Assembly: GCF_900269665.1 (NCBI RefSeq)
Contig: NZ_LT985361.1
Location: 1,427,374-1,491,373 of the forward strand
Direction: 5' to 3'
From: Nocardia suismassiliense
Lineage (GTDB): Bacteria; Actinomycetota; Actinomycetes; Mycobacteriales; Mycobacteriaceae
DNA: 64,000 nt
Every line of letters starts with the position of its first letter. Position 1 is the stretch's first letter. The translations under genes were made by a program, and so were the position numbers. Below are positions 52,236-61,681 of the stretch, one piece after another. The notes below the pieces were generated by a model, which saw nothing but the letters and a program-made list of their open reading frames with translations, had not been told where the DNA came from and searched no databases.

Positions 52236-52270
52236 TTCGCAAACTCGAGAGCCGACGTCGAGTTTGCGAA
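52236..52270. promoter_or_regulatory. 13-bp perfect inverted repeat in the eccD-eccC promoter region
   Basis: Arms 52236-52248 and 52258-52270 (TTCGCAAACTCGA and its complement) with a 9-bp spacer, 32 bp upstream of the eccD start. The 22-bp centre-to-centre spacing is two helical turns, the classic geometry for a dimeric regulator. No regulator gene is adjacent. Confidence 0.65.
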
Positions 52271-52443
52271 CCCACGTTTCGGGCAGCAGAATGCTGGTCG
52301 AACTGTACGACATGTGCGCTGCTGCCTCTACACTGAGCCGGAATCACAGCAGTCGAGGAGGGGGATTCTCGCACCATGAGGGAGCGTCGCGTCCGAATCA
52401 TGTGCCAGCGCATTCCGGCGCCGAGCGGTAGCGAGGTGCGGGA

Positions 52444-55400
52444 ATGAGTACCGTACGGTTCCAGCGCCGCGCGCGCAGGGAGATGCCGCGCTCGCCCGGC
52501 GGCGAGGTCACGCTCCAGCCGCCGCCCGAGATCCCCCGGGTGACACCCGGCAATCTGCTGATGAAGCTGATGCCGGTCGTGATGATCATCGGCATGGTCG
52601 GCATGATGGCGCTGCTGTTCACCCAGGGCGGCGGCATCGGATCGAACCCGATGAGCATGATGTTCCCGCTCATGATGATGTTCTCGATGGTAGGCATGTT
52701 CGCAGGTCAGGGCGGCGGCAAGGGGGCCAAGGCCGCTGAGGCGAACGAGGACCGCAAGGACTATCTGCGCTACCTCGACCAGGTGCGCCGGGACGTGGAC
52801 AACACGGCCACCCAGCAGCGCGCCTCGGTCGAATGGAGCCACCCCGAGCCCGGCCTGATCTGGATGCTCGCCGGCACCAGCCGCATGTGGGAGCGCCGCG
52901 CGGGCGACAAGGATTTCTGCCACGCCCGCATCGGCGTCGGCGGCCAGCGACTGGCGACCCGCCTGGTCGCGCCGGAGACCGGACCGGTCGAAGAGCTGGA
53001 GCCGATCGCGGCCGTCTCGCTGCGCCGCTTCGTGCGCGCACACTCGACCGTGCCCGATCTGCCGACCGCGATCGCGGTCAAGGGTTTCGCGACCATCGCA
53101 CTGGACGGCGACCGGGTCGAGGCCAGGGACATGACCCGCGCGATGTTGTTGCAGCTGTGCATGTTCCAGGCGCCGGACCAGGTGCTCGTCGCGGTGGTCT
53201 GCGGCCCGGACACCGCGCGGGAGTGGGAGTGGACCAAGTGGCTCCCGCACACCCAGCACCCTGACGCGCAGGACGGCATCGGCACCCAGCGCATGTTCTA
53301 CGGCTCGATCCGGGAGGCGATGGCCGGCCTGCAGCCGCTGCTCGGCAACCGGGTCCGCTACTCGCGTAACCAGCCTGCCAACGCGAACATGGTGCACATC
53401 GTCATCATCGTGGACGGCGGCTTGCTGGAGGCCGAAGAAGATCAGCTGCGCGAATCGGGCTACGAGGGCGTCACCATCATCGACCTGTGCGGGTACGCAC
53501 CGCGGCTGGCGGTCTCGCGCGGCATCAAGATGATCGTGGAGAACGGCGAGTGCGTCGGCCGCGGTGCGACCGGTAACCAGGAGCGCTTCGCGCTGATCGA
53601 CCGGATCAGCCCGCAGCAGGCGCAGCAGGTGGCCCGCAGGCTCGCGCCGTACCGGGCGGCGACCCAGCGCAGCAGCGACGTGGAAACCGATGACTCCGAG
53701 GTCATCTCGACCTGGAGCCAGCTGATGGGCCTCGGCGACATCGGCTCGTTCAACCCCGAACACGCCTGGCGTCCGCGCTACGGCCGGGAGCGGCTGCGGG
53801 TGCCGTTCGGCGTCGGCGCCGACGGCCTGCCGGTCGAACTCGATATCAAGGAAGCCGCCGAGAACGGTATGGGCCCGCACGGCTTGTGCATCGGCGCAAC
53901 AGGTTCCGGCAAGTCGGAGTTCCTGCGCACCCTGGTGCTCAGCTTGCTCGCCACCCACTCGCCGGACCAGCTCAACCTGGTGCTCGTCGACTTCAAGGGT
54001 GGTGCGACCTTCCTCGGGCTCGACAGCGTGCCGCACGTCGCGGCCGTCATCACCAACCTGGAAGAAGAAGCCGACCTCGTCGACCGCATGAAGGACGCGC
54101 TCGCCGGTGAGATGAACCGCCGCCAGGAAGTACTGCGCGCCGCGGGCAACTTCGCCAACGTCTCCGAATACGAGAAGGCCCGTGCGGCAGGCGCCGACCT
54201 GGACCCGCTGCCCGCCCTGTTCGTGGTGCTCGACGAGTTCTCCGAACTGCTCACCCAGCACCCGGATTTCGCGGAACTGTTCGTGATGATCGGCCGGCTC
54301 GGCCGCTCGCTGCACGTGCACCTGCTGCTGGCCTCGCAGCGCCTGGAAGAGGGCAAGCTGAAGGGCCTGGAAAGTCATCTGTCCTACCGGATCGGCTTGA
54401 AGACCTTCTCCGCCAACGAATCCCGCCAGGTGCTCGGCGTGCCCGACGCCTACAACCTGCCCAACAATCCCGGTGGCGGTTACCTGAAGTCGGACTCCGG
54501 CGAGATCGTGCGTTTCCAGGCGTCCTACGTCTCCGGCCCCTACGTCGGCGGCGGCTCGCAGCGCGACATCACCGTCGCCACCCAGTCCGGCGAAATCGAC
54601 ATCAAGGCCCGGCCGTTCACCGCCACCCACGTGGATTTCCGTGCGGTGGACCGGGTTCCGCTGCCCGCCGAGCCCAGCGCCGCCGACCAGCAGACCGACG
54701 ACGGCGAGCAGGTCTCCAACGTGCACATGCTGGTCTCGCGGATCAACGGCCACGGCCGTCCCGCGCACGAGATCTGGCTGCCGCCGCTGGACGAGGCACC
54801 CACGCTGGACCAACTGATCCCGCGCTCCATCCTCACCGGCGAATACTCCGCGGTGGCCACGCTGCGCGCGCCGATCGGCATCGTCGACCGGCCGTACGAC
54901 CAGCGGCGTGACCCGCTGGTGGTCGACCTGTCCGGTGCGCGCGGCAACGTCGCCGTCGTCGGCGGCCCGCAGTCCGGTAAGTCGACCGCGCTGCGCACGC
55001 TGATCATGGCCATGTCGTTGACGCACACCGCCGAGCAGGTGCAGTTCTACTGCCTCGACTTCGGTGGCGGCACGCTGATGAGTCTGCAGGGCCTGCCGCA
55101 TGTCGGTTCCGTCGCAAGCCGATTGGACGCGGACCAGGTTCGGCGCACCGTCGCCGAGATGACCACCATCGTGCGGCAGCGCGAGGCCCGGTTCCGGCAG
55201 CTCGGCATCGAGTCGATGACCGAGTTCCGCAGGCTGCGTGCGATGGATCCGTCCAGCAGCCCGGCCGCGACCGGCGCGCACGAGGATCCGTTCGGCGATG
55301 TGTTCCTGGTGATCGACGGCTTCGGCTCCATCCGCCAGGACTTCGAGATGCTCGAACAGGTGATCATGAACCTGGCCGTGCAGGGTCTGTCGTATGGCGT

Positions 55401-56478
55401 GCATATCGTCATCGCGCTGGCCGGTTGGCGAGAGGCACGGCCTGCGCTGAAGGACCAGATCGCCACCAGAATCGAGCTGCGCCTCGGTGATCCGATGGAT
55501 TCCGACCTCGGGCGCAAGTTCGCCTCGATGGTTCCGCAGGCTCGTCCCGGCCGCGGTATGACGCCGGACTGCTTGCACATGCTGACTGCCCTGCCGCGCG
55601 TAGACGGCAGTTCGGACCCGGCCGATATCGGCCAGGCCGTTGCCGAGGCGGTGTCGACCATCGCGCGCCTGACTCCGGGCCGCCCGGCCCCGCCGGTGCG
55701 CATGCTGCCCGAGGAGCTGCCACGCGAGCAGCTGCTCTACCTGGCGGGCAACTGGCCGTCCCAGGTCGACCAGTCGGTCAAGTGCATGCGAATCCCGATC
55801 GGTATCAACGAAGCCGAGCTGGCCCCGGTCTACCTCGACTTCGCGGTGAGCCCGCACTTCATCGTCATCGGCGACACCGAGTCGGGAAAAACGACGCTGC
55901 TGCACTCGATCATCGAGGGCATCGCCGCGTCGAACACCCCGGACCAGGCGCGGATCATCATGGGCGACTACCGGCGTTCGATGCTCGGCATAGTGCCGGA
56001 GGGTTACCTCGCCGGCTACGGCTCGACCGCACCTCAATTCACGCAGAACATGGCCGATCTCGCCGCGTACGTCAGCAACCGGACGCCGGGTCCCGATGTG
56101 ACGCCGCAGCAGCTGAAGGATCGCTCATGGTGGAGCGGCCCCGAGCTGTACGTCGTCGTCGACGACTACGACCTGGTGGCCACCTCCAGCGGCAACCCGG
56201 TCCAGGCGTTGGTGGAACACCTGCCGCACGCCCGTGACCTCGGCTTCCATCTGATCATCGCGCGGCGCTCCGGCGGCGCGGGACGTGCCATGTTCGAGGC
56301 GACGCTGGCCAGGATGAAGGACCTCGGGTCGGCCGGCCTGATCATGAGCTGCAGCCGGGACGAGGGTGTGCTGATGGGGACGACGCGGCCGAGCCCGATG
56401 CCGCCGGGCCGCGGCACCTACGTCACGCGCAACACCGAGGGTCTGATCCAAACGGCCTGGATGCCGCCGCAAACCTGA
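52444..56478 (+). CDS. eccC4: EccC of the ESX-4-type locus
   Basis: 1344 residues. Two Met-rich transmembrane helices (about 37-60 and 66-84) precede three FtsK/SpoIIIE ATPase domains: GATGSGKS (K490), GGPQSGKS (K846) and TESGKT (K1149). Walker B of the first is FVVLDEF. Length and domain layout match the EccC of the first locus, with which it shares long identical stretches. It drives export of ESX-4 substrates. The stop overlaps the next start by one base (TGATG). Confidence 0.95.
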   Translation: MSTVRFQRRARREMPRSPGGEVTLQPPPEIPRVTPGNLLMKLMPVVMIIGMVGMMALLFTQGGGIGSNPMSMMFPLMMMFSMVGMFAGQGGGKGAKAAEANEDRKDYLRYLDQVRRDVDNTATQQRASVEWSHPEPGLIWMLAGTSRMWERRAGDKDFCHARIGVGGQRLATRLVAPETGPVEELEPIAAVSLRRFVRAHSTVPDLPTAIAVKGFATIALDGDRVEARDMTRAMLLQLCMFQAPDQVLVAVVCGPDTAREWEWTKWLPHTQHPDAQDGIGTQRMFYGSIREAMAGLQPLLGNRVRYSRNQPANANMVHIVIIVDGGLLEAEEDQLRESGYEGVTIIDLCGYAPRLAVSRGIKMIVENGECVGRGATGNQERFALIDRISPQQAQQVARRLAPYRAATQRSSDVETDDSEVISTWSQLMGLGDIGSFNPEHAWRPRYGRERLRVPFGVGADGLPVELDIKEAAENGMGPHGLCIGATGSGKSEFLRTLVLSLLATHSPDQLNLVLVDFKGGATFLGLDSVPHVAAVITNLEEEADLVDRMKDALAGEMNRRQEVLRAAGNFANVSEYEKARAAGADLDPLPALFVVLDEFSELLTQHPDFAELFVMIGRLGRSLHVHLLLASQRLEEGKLKGLESHLSYRIGLKTFSANESRQVLGVPDAYNLPNNPGGGYLKSDSGEIVRFQASYVSGPYVGGGSQRDITVATQSGEIDIKARPFTATHVDFRAVDRVPLPAEPSAADQQTDDGEQVSNVHMLVSRINGHGRPAHEIWLPPLDEAPTLDQLIPRSILTGEYSAVATLRAPIGIVDRPYDQRRDPLVVDLSGARGNVAVVGGPQSGKSTALRTLIMAMSLTHTAEQVQFYCLDFGGGTLMSLQGLPHVGSVASRLDADQVRRTVAEMTTIVRQREARFRQLGIESMTEFRRLRAMDPSSSPAATGAHEDPFGDVFLVIDGFGSIRQDFEMLEQVIMNLAVQGLSYGVHIVIALAGWREARPALKDQIATRIELRLGDPMDSDLGRKFASMVPQARPGRGMTPDCLHMLTALPRVDGSSDPADIGQAVAEAVSTIARLTPGRPAPPVRMLPEELPREQLLYLAGNWPSQVDQSVKCMRIPIGINEAELAPVYLDFAVSPHFIVIGDTESGKTTLLHSIIEGIAASNTPDQARIIMGDYRRSMLGIVPEGYLAGYGSTAPQFTQNMADLAAYVSNRTPGPDVTPQQLKDRSWWSGPELYVVVDDYDLVATSSGNPVQALVEHLPHARDLGFHLIIARRSGGAGRAMFEATLARMKDLGSAGLIMSCSRDEGVLMGTTRPSPMPPGRGTYVTRNTEGLIQTAWMPPQT

Positions 56479-57938
56479 TGGTTACCGTCGAGCTGGTGGT
56501 CACCGACACACGCGTCTGGGCGCGTGGCGCGACGACGCACTGGGACGTGGCGCCGTCGATCGTGCTGGGCAGCAACGGGTTCGACCTGGTGGTCGGTGAG
56601 TCGCTGGCCCCGCCGACCCAGGTGAGTTCCGTGGTGCAGTACGTGCCCGCCGAGGCCGTCGCGTTGCTGCCGCGCGTCCCGTCCGTGGTCGACGGGCTGA
56701 TCGCGGTGTTCGGCGCCGTGCTGGAGAACCTGCGCGTCAGCGCGCCGTGTGAGCGGATCACGGTGATCTGTCCGACGGAATGGGGTGCGTCCCGGCGTTC
56801 CGTGCTCGACCAGGCGGCTCGGCGGTTCACCGCGGACGTGGTGTTCGAAGAGTTGGCGGTGCGGGCCGTCGCGTCGGACGAGGGCACCAGTCACAGTCGT
56901 CGCACGTTGGTGCTGGAATTCGGTGCGCTCACCACCACGGCCAGCACGGTCATCCGCAGCCATCAGGGTGTGCACATCGAATCGTGCGAGCACGCGCCAA
57001 CTCTCGCGCTCGCCGAGATACTGCCGGAATCCAGCGGCTTCACCACCCTGTGCGCGCTGCTCGACCGGCTGCTCGATGGTCAGCCTGCCGATCTGGCGCA
57101 GTCGGTGGGTGTCACCGACGCGGCGAAACTCGGTGTACTTCGCGCGGCTGTGCAGCAGCGGTGCGGGCCTGGTGTCGCGCTGCGGGCGCTGACCGGGCCC
57201 GATCTGATCCGTGGCCAGCAGACCGAACCGATCCAGCAGCCGGAGTTACCGACCGCGCTGCCGCAGACCGAATGGATGCAGCCGCTGCGCGAACGTGCTG
57301 CGGCGCAACAGCCTCGGCGCAACGGGCTCGGTTATGTGGGTGCGGCGGTTGCTGCGATCGTCGTTGTCGGTGTCGCTATTGTCGGCGGGGTTGTGCTGTT
57401 GAACGGACCCGATGACGGTCCGACTGCCGCGCCTGGCACTATCTTGGCGCCGAGTAGCGAATCGGTGCCGAGCAGTACCATCGGCCCACCGAGCAGTACC
57501 GTTGCCGTCGGGCCGGAAACCTATGGGCGCATTCGTTTTCAGGTGCCGGATGGTTGGCATATGGCGTCGGCTCCCGACGCTGGTGGTAGGTCTCGGGTCG
57601 AACTTTCCCCGGATGATGGTGCCCGGCTACGTGTCACAGTGACGCAAACGCCGGTAGCGCCGGGGTCGAGCTATGAACAGGTTGCGGCGCGGCTCGAGAC
57701 GCAGATGAAGCAACGGCCGGCCGGGGTGATGTCCGAGCTGAAACGCGATGTCGTCTACGGGGGGCGCTCCACTCTGGCGTACACCGAGCGGCCCGGTGAC
57801 GGTTCAACTGTCCGCTGGCATGTGTTGCTGGAGTATGGAATTCAGGTCAGCATCGGCTGCCAATATGCCGACAATAATTGGCAGGCGCTGTCGACCACGT
57901 GTGAGAACTTCGGTAGTTCGGTTCGCGTCATTCCCTGA
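56478..57938 (+). CDS. Type VII secretion-associated protein, Rv3446c family
   Basis: 486 residues. The N-terminal half has an actin/HSP70-like alpha-beta pattern (LVVTDTRVWARG, AVFGAVLENLRVSAPCERITVICPTEWGASRRSVL). A single transmembrane helix lies at about 290-312, then a Ser/Thr/Pro linker and an exported C-terminal domain (about 345-486) containing two Cys (IGCQYAD and TTCENF). This family is always linked to ESX-4 loci, next to eccC4, in mycobacteria. Its mechanism is unknown; the topology suggests a cytosol-to-envelope link. Confidence 0.88.
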   Translation: MVTVELVVTDTRVWARGATTHWDVAPSIVLGSNGFDLVVGESLAPPTQVSSVVQYVPAEAVALLPRVPSVVDGLIAVFGAVLENLRVSAPCERITVICPTEWGASRRSVLDQAARRFTADVVFEELAVRAVASDEGTSHSRRTLVLEFGALTTTASTVIRSHQGVHIESCEHAPTLALAEILPESSGFTTLCALLDRLLDGQPADLAQSVGVTDAAKLGVLRAAVQQRCGPGVALRALTGPDLIRGQQTEPIQQPELPTALPQTEWMQPLRERAAAQQPRRNGLGYVGAAVAAIVVVGVAIVGGVVLLNGPDDGPTAAPGTILAPSSESVPSSTIGPPSSTVAVGPETYGRIRFQVPDGWHMASAPDAGGRSRVELSPDDGARLRVTVTQTPVAPGSSYEQVAARLETQMKQRPAGVMSELKRDVVYGGRSTLAYTERPGDGSTVRWHVLLEYGIQVSIGCQYADNNWQALSTTCENFGSSVRVIP

Positions 57939-57971
57939 ATTCGGGTGTGTCGGCACCGCGACACTTCACAT

Positions 57972-58012
57972 AATTCGGGCCCCCGGCAAAGAGCTTGCCG
58001 GGGGCCCGAATT
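57972..58012. terminator. Bidirectional terminator between Rv3446c-like and esx genes
   Basis: A perfect 18-bp stem (57972-57989 with 57995-58012) with a 5-nt loop. The outer AATT ends give A/T flanks on both strands. It separates converging transcription units. Confidence 0.92.
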
Positions 58013-58027
58013 GGCCGAGACAGGATC

Positions 58028-58330
58028 TCAGAAAAGGCCTGCGAGGCTGGTGTCGGTGGCCTGCAGATCGCTATTGCCGGTGCTGACAGCCCGACCAGCG
58101 GTCTCCAGCGTGGCGTTCAGCTGGGTGACGCTGGTGTTCCACTGCGACTGGAGCATGGCGAACGCGTCGTTCGCATCACCCTTCCAGTAGTTGGTCACGA
58201 AGTCGGTGACCTGCTTGTGGAAATCCTCGAGCATGCTCGTGATGTTCCGCGCTTCGGCCACGATGGACTGAGCGCCTTCTTCGACCGAGCCGAAGTTAGA
58301 GGCAATTGTGCCTGGATCGTTTGCTGCCAT
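58028..58330 (-). CDS. WXG100 protein, EsxT-like
   Basis: 100 residues with a WXG turn (W49-K-G51) in a helical hairpin. RBS AAGGAGAAG precedes the ATG. It is the second of the pair, 45 bp after the EsxU-like gene, and the two should form the ESX-4 heterodimer. In M. tuberculosis esxU-esxT continue in the same direction as Rv3446c; here the pair is inverted and converges on it. Confidence 0.88.
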   Translation of the reverse strand: MAANDPGTIASNFGSVEEGAQSIVAEARNITSMLEDFHKQVTDFVTNYWKGDANDAFAMLQSQWNTSVTQLNATLETAGRAVSTGNSDLQATDTSLAGLF

Positions 58331-58375
58331 CTGGAGCTTCTCCTTGGTATCTGGTGGTTCGGCTGACCGAGTCGA

Positions 58376-58693
58376 TCAGGGAAGCGTCAGGCTGGAAGCC
58401 TGTTGCGTCACCTGCTGGGCGAACTGCTCGTCCTGTGCTACGAAGGCCTGACCGGCCTTCCTGAGGTTGTCGGCAGTCTGGTCCAGTGCGTCGTTCAGCT
58501 TTCGTGCCTGGGCGAAGTAGTTGTCCATGAGCGAATCGAAGGCAGCTCGGGCCTGACCGCTCCAGCTCTGAGTGGTCATGTCCGACTTGATGTCCAGCGC
58601 GCTGATCCTGTCCATCAAATCTTTGTGCCGATCCCTGCAGTTCTTCTCGAACGCCGTGATCGCTTCGTGGTTCGCTTGAAGCTGTCCTGCCAT
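58376..58693 (-). CDS. WXG100 protein, EsxU-like
   Basis: 105 residues from the ATG at 58693, preceded by AGAGGAG; a longer frame to 58789 has no ribosome binding site. WXG turn is W44-S-G46. After the second helix an FxxxD motif (F84-V-A-Q-D88) stands where YxxxD is normally found. It is the first gene of the pair and likely carries the export signal for the heterodimer. Confidence 0.88.
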   Translation of the reverse strand: MAGQLQANHEAITAFEKNCRDRHKDLMDRISALDIKSDMTTQSWSGQARAAFDSLMDNYFAQARKLNDALDQTADNLRKAGQAFVAQDEQFAQQVTQQASSLTLP

Positions 58694-59077
58694 TTCGGCT
58701 CCTCTCGGTTTCCCGTCTCGGCCAACGGCAGAAGCCCCCAGTTGGCCTGTACATCTGATTGGACGCTCGATAGGTCTGATCGGTTCCATCCGACTCGAGA
58801 AAGTTTGGATCTCCCCCTACGAAGATCAGACCCAGCGTCCTTTACGCAGCTCGTCCATGCTTTCGGGGCCGCGTGGGCCGCTCGTCAGGCCATGGACGTA
58901 ATCACGTTGGCATGATTGCAACGCCAGCGCTCGGCTCCCCTCCTTCCCCCTGCTCGCTGATGTCTTGACTGGCGAGTGGGCTGGCTGCTTGTACCTTACC
59001 CAACCACTATGGCTCCCGCTACAGCAGATCGTGGGTATATCGGCCAGGAACGCATCGAGAGGCGGAGGGCCGACGTG
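58694..59077. other. Gene-free promoter region of the esx pair
   Basis: 384 bp without a credible gene on either strand. It separates the lipoprotein cluster (minus) from the esx pair (minus), so it must hold the esx promoter and may hold a terminator for the cluster. No strong stem-loop or exact promoter box stands out to me. Confidence 0.5.
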
Positions 59078-60337
59078 CTACTGGCTGTTGGCGAGCAGAG
59101 CGTACTGAGCTGCCGCTCGCTGCTGTGCGTCCTGCAGTTGAGTGCTCCAGACATAGCCGACGTAGTTGCGGTACCGAACGGTGCAAACCCAGTCCTTGAC
59201 GTACCTATCCGATGGAATCTCGGCGCATTTGCTGTCAGGAACCCTGGGCGGTGCCTGGCCGGTATCAGGCGCGTCGAGAATCATCGACCAAAGCGTCTGG
59301 GCCGTATCGATGTCCCGTGTTCGGATCAGGATGGCTCCGTCCAAGAACCTGCCGATACCCTTGCCGAAACTCTGCGCGATTCCGCTGGTGTAGCTGTTCG
59401 TCGACGGCGAGTAGGCGCCCGAGAGGATGAAACGTTCGCCGTGTGCGTAAAGATTCTTAGCCGCTGTGCGGTCGGTCTGCCAATGCAGGAATCCTTGCAA
59501 TTCGTATGCCGCAAGGCTGCCGACACTGGGTACGCCGTTCTTGTCCGGATTGAGGACTCGGCGGATTACGCCCTCGGGGTCGAGGTCCAATCGCAGGGCC
59601 TGTTCGGCCGACAGTGGCGCTAGGGTGTCGAGCATCGGCAGTTGTGCTGCGTAGACCTTCTCGACAAGGGTGGTCAGGTCGGCGAGGTCAGGCTTGGGGG
59701 TAGAGATGAATGTACTGACCACATAATTCCCGTGTGCGACGACCGAACCGATTGTCGGAGTTCCGGGGCGCCAATGGGAATGCGCCCGTGGGTACGCCGC
59801 CAGCGGTACGCGCTCATTCTGGTCCGGAGCTACTGCGAAATCAGCCTCTTCGAACTCGGCCGCAGCCCGGTCCGCGTACTCGGGGTCCGGGAATTGCATG
59901 ACCGTCACGGTGGTGAGTGTCGAGTCAGGCGGCACGGCCACGTGCGGATCCGCCTTGAAATCGCTACTGCCGGAGGCGAAGCCGAACAACATCTTGTTCC
60001 GAGCCGCGATCGGCACGTTCTGTTCCGCGAGGACGTTCTTGACATCGTCGGGCTTGGTGATTTCCTGCACGCCGGTGCCGTAGCGCAGCTTTGCGTCGAT
60101 ATCAATGCCTGTCACTACATGGTTGGCCAGACGCGAGACGGCCAGCGAGTTCCCGCTGCGCACCGAGTGGATGTATTCGAAGTACGAATCCAGCGGCTCC
60201 GTGGAATATTGGCCGACGTCGAACGTGCGGACGTCTACCTCACCGGGCCGCGGTGTCCCGGTCATCGGTGCGCCGCACCCGGTGACGATGACCAGAATGA
60301 GGGCAGCGGACGCGTGCCGCATACGTCTGTTGAGCAT
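59078..60337 (-). CDS. Lipoprotein of a paralogous family (copy 3)
   Basis: 419 residues from the ATG at 60337, 5 bp after the stop of the preceding gene. Lipoprotein signal MLNRRMRHASAALILVIVTGC. The mature part starts with the family mark FDVGQYSTEP and ends with the two-Cys block (SKCAEI, WVCTVRY) and QRAAAQYALLANS. It aligns throughout with the truncated copy at 63312 (RVPLAAYP, HWRPGTP, DGAILIR). The function is unknown; I recall such proteins as an actinobacterial lipoprotein family common in Nocardia. It is anchored on the outer face of the membrane. Confidence 0.85.
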   Translation of the reverse strand: MLNRRMRHASAALILVIVTGCGAPMTGTPRPGEVDVRTFDVGQYSTEPLDSYFEYIHSVRSGNSLAVSRLANHVVTGIDIDAKLRYGTGVQEITKPDDVKNVLAEQNVPIAARNKMLFGFASGSSDFKADPHVAVPPDSTLTTVTVMQFPDPEYADRAAAEFEEADFAVAPDQNERVPLAAYPRAHSHWRPGTPTIGSVVAHGNYVVSTFISTPKPDLADLTTLVEKVYAAQLPMLDTLAPLSAEQALRLDLDPEGVIRRVLNPDKNGVPSVGSLAAYELQGFLHWQTDRTAAKNLYAHGERFILSGAYSPSTNSYTSGIAQSFGKGIGRFLDGAILIRTRDIDTAQTLWSMILDAPDTGQAPPRVPDSKCAEIPSDRYVKDWVCTVRYRNYVGYVWSTQLQDAQQRAAAQYALLANSQ

Positions 60338-60342
60338 GCGGC

Positions 60343-61545
60343 TCACTTCGCCTTCGTGAGAATCGCGTACTGCGCCGAGATCCGCTGATGCACATCGATC
60401 AGCTGATCCGACCATACTTCCGCGGTATAGCGGTCATAGGACGCGACGCAATGAAATCTTGGGACGAAAATATCCTTCGCACGGAACTCGTCGCAGCGCG
60501 CATCTGGAAGGTTCTTCGGTGAATCGATCCGGCGTTTCAGCTTGCTCAGTGTGCTGTGGCCTTCTCGGATAAGTTGCGCGCCTTTTGGATTCGCAGCACG
60601 GTAAACGTTTCCGGCATAGTTCGCCATCCAGTCCACCCCCGCCTCCTCGAATAGCTTCTTATCGCTTACCGGGTGATCACTCATATGGAGAGCGCCGGTG
60701 CGGTCGTACAGGCCGGGAGGGTTGCGCCAACCGTCTTCGTTCGGTCGTGGAAGCGAGCGGCCGAGCATGCCGTCGCGGTCCAGGGGGATATCCGTCAGCT
60801 TGTCGAGTGGCGTCGGGCGGAACTCACGCAGCCGCGTACCGACCGTATCGATGCTCTTCTCCGCGAGGTCGACCATGCCCGGCAGGTCCGCGGTGCCCAG
60901 CAGCTTCTTGGCTTCATCCTGAATTGTGGTGTAGATGACGTACTGTCCGGTCGCCCGAAACGAGATCAACTCCGGTGTTCCTGGTTTCCGGAACGCGAGA
61001 GCATCGTGATGTTTGTTGAGGCTGACCGGTTCGCTCGAACCGTTCTTCGCGGCAACGGCCTCCGCGAGAGCTGTAGCAGCCAGCTCGGCGGCCTGCTGGT
61101 CGGAGAACAACAGCACGATATTTTCGAGGCTGGTCGCGATCAGGATGTCCTTGTCGGAATATCCGAGGCTGTAGAAACCTGCGATGAAGCCCGGTGTTCT
61201 TGCTCGAAAGTCGTCAGCGGAAAGCAGTAGGGTATATACGCTTTCGATGAATGCCAGCGTAGTGCTTGTATCCGAGCCGGACTGGATGGTGAATCGGGGG
61301 TCGATGTCCATCGGCAACGGGACGAAGCTGGCGAGGCGCTGACCTTCGCTGACTCGTGCGCGGTCGAGTCCGGGCTTGCCGATCTCACGTGGTGCGGTCG
61401 CGTAGCTACCGACATCGAGCTGGCTGATATCAACGGCAGGCGCCGTCGGCGGTGGGGAATCCGACCCGCATCCCGCCGTGCCCACGGACAGTGCAGCCAG
61501 TCCAACTGCCAGCGTTCTGAGTGCTCTCCGCATCGTTCCCTCCAT
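60343..61545 (-). CDS. Lipoprotein of the same paralogous family (copy 2)
   Basis: 400 residues; ATG at 61545 or 61533. Signal with lipobox LSVGTAGC. Family marks: LDVGSYATAP near the start, ARCDEF and FHCVASYDRY (paired Cys), then DVHQRISAQYAILTKAK. It is more divergent from the other two copies than they are from each other. It lies 136 bp after the Ser/Thr kinase gene and 5 bp before copy 3, so the last two genes are certainly one operon. Confidence 0.85.
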   Translation of the reverse strand: MEGTMRRALRTLAVGLAALSVGTAGCGSDSPPPTAPAVDISQLDVGSYATAPREIGKPGLDRARVSEGQRLASFVPLPMDIDPRFTIQSGSDTSTTLAFIESVYTLLLSADDFRARTPGFIAGFYSLGYSDKDILIATSLENIVLLFSDQQAAELAATALAEAVAAKNGSSEPVSLNKHHDALAFRKPGTPELISFRATGQYVIYTTIQDEAKKLLGTADLPGMVDLAEKSIDTVGTRLREFRPTPLDKLTDIPLDRDGMLGRSLPRPNEDGWRNPPGLYDRTGALHMSDHPVSDKKLFEEAGVDWMANYAGNVYRAANPKGAQLIREGHSTLSKLKRRIDSPKNLPDARCDEFRAKDIFVPRFHCVASYDRYTAEVWSDQLIDVHQRISAQYAILTKAK

Positions 61546-61681
61546 CGACCGGCAAGGGGAGGACGAGCCAGCGAGCAGCGATCCCCCGGGTATACGTCCG
61601 CGTGCTGGTCACCCCTGCGCGGCTACGTATCGCAGACGGCAACATAACACCCGGGACCGTTGCCCCGCGACACCGCTCGAC

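Noticed and set aside
52201..56037. 1278-codon open frame on the minus strand opposite eccC of the ESX-4 locus
   Set aside because: It is a shadow of eccC in GC-rich DNA: the product is Arg/His/Val/Gln-rich without domains, and the plus-strand frame has clear FtsK motifs.
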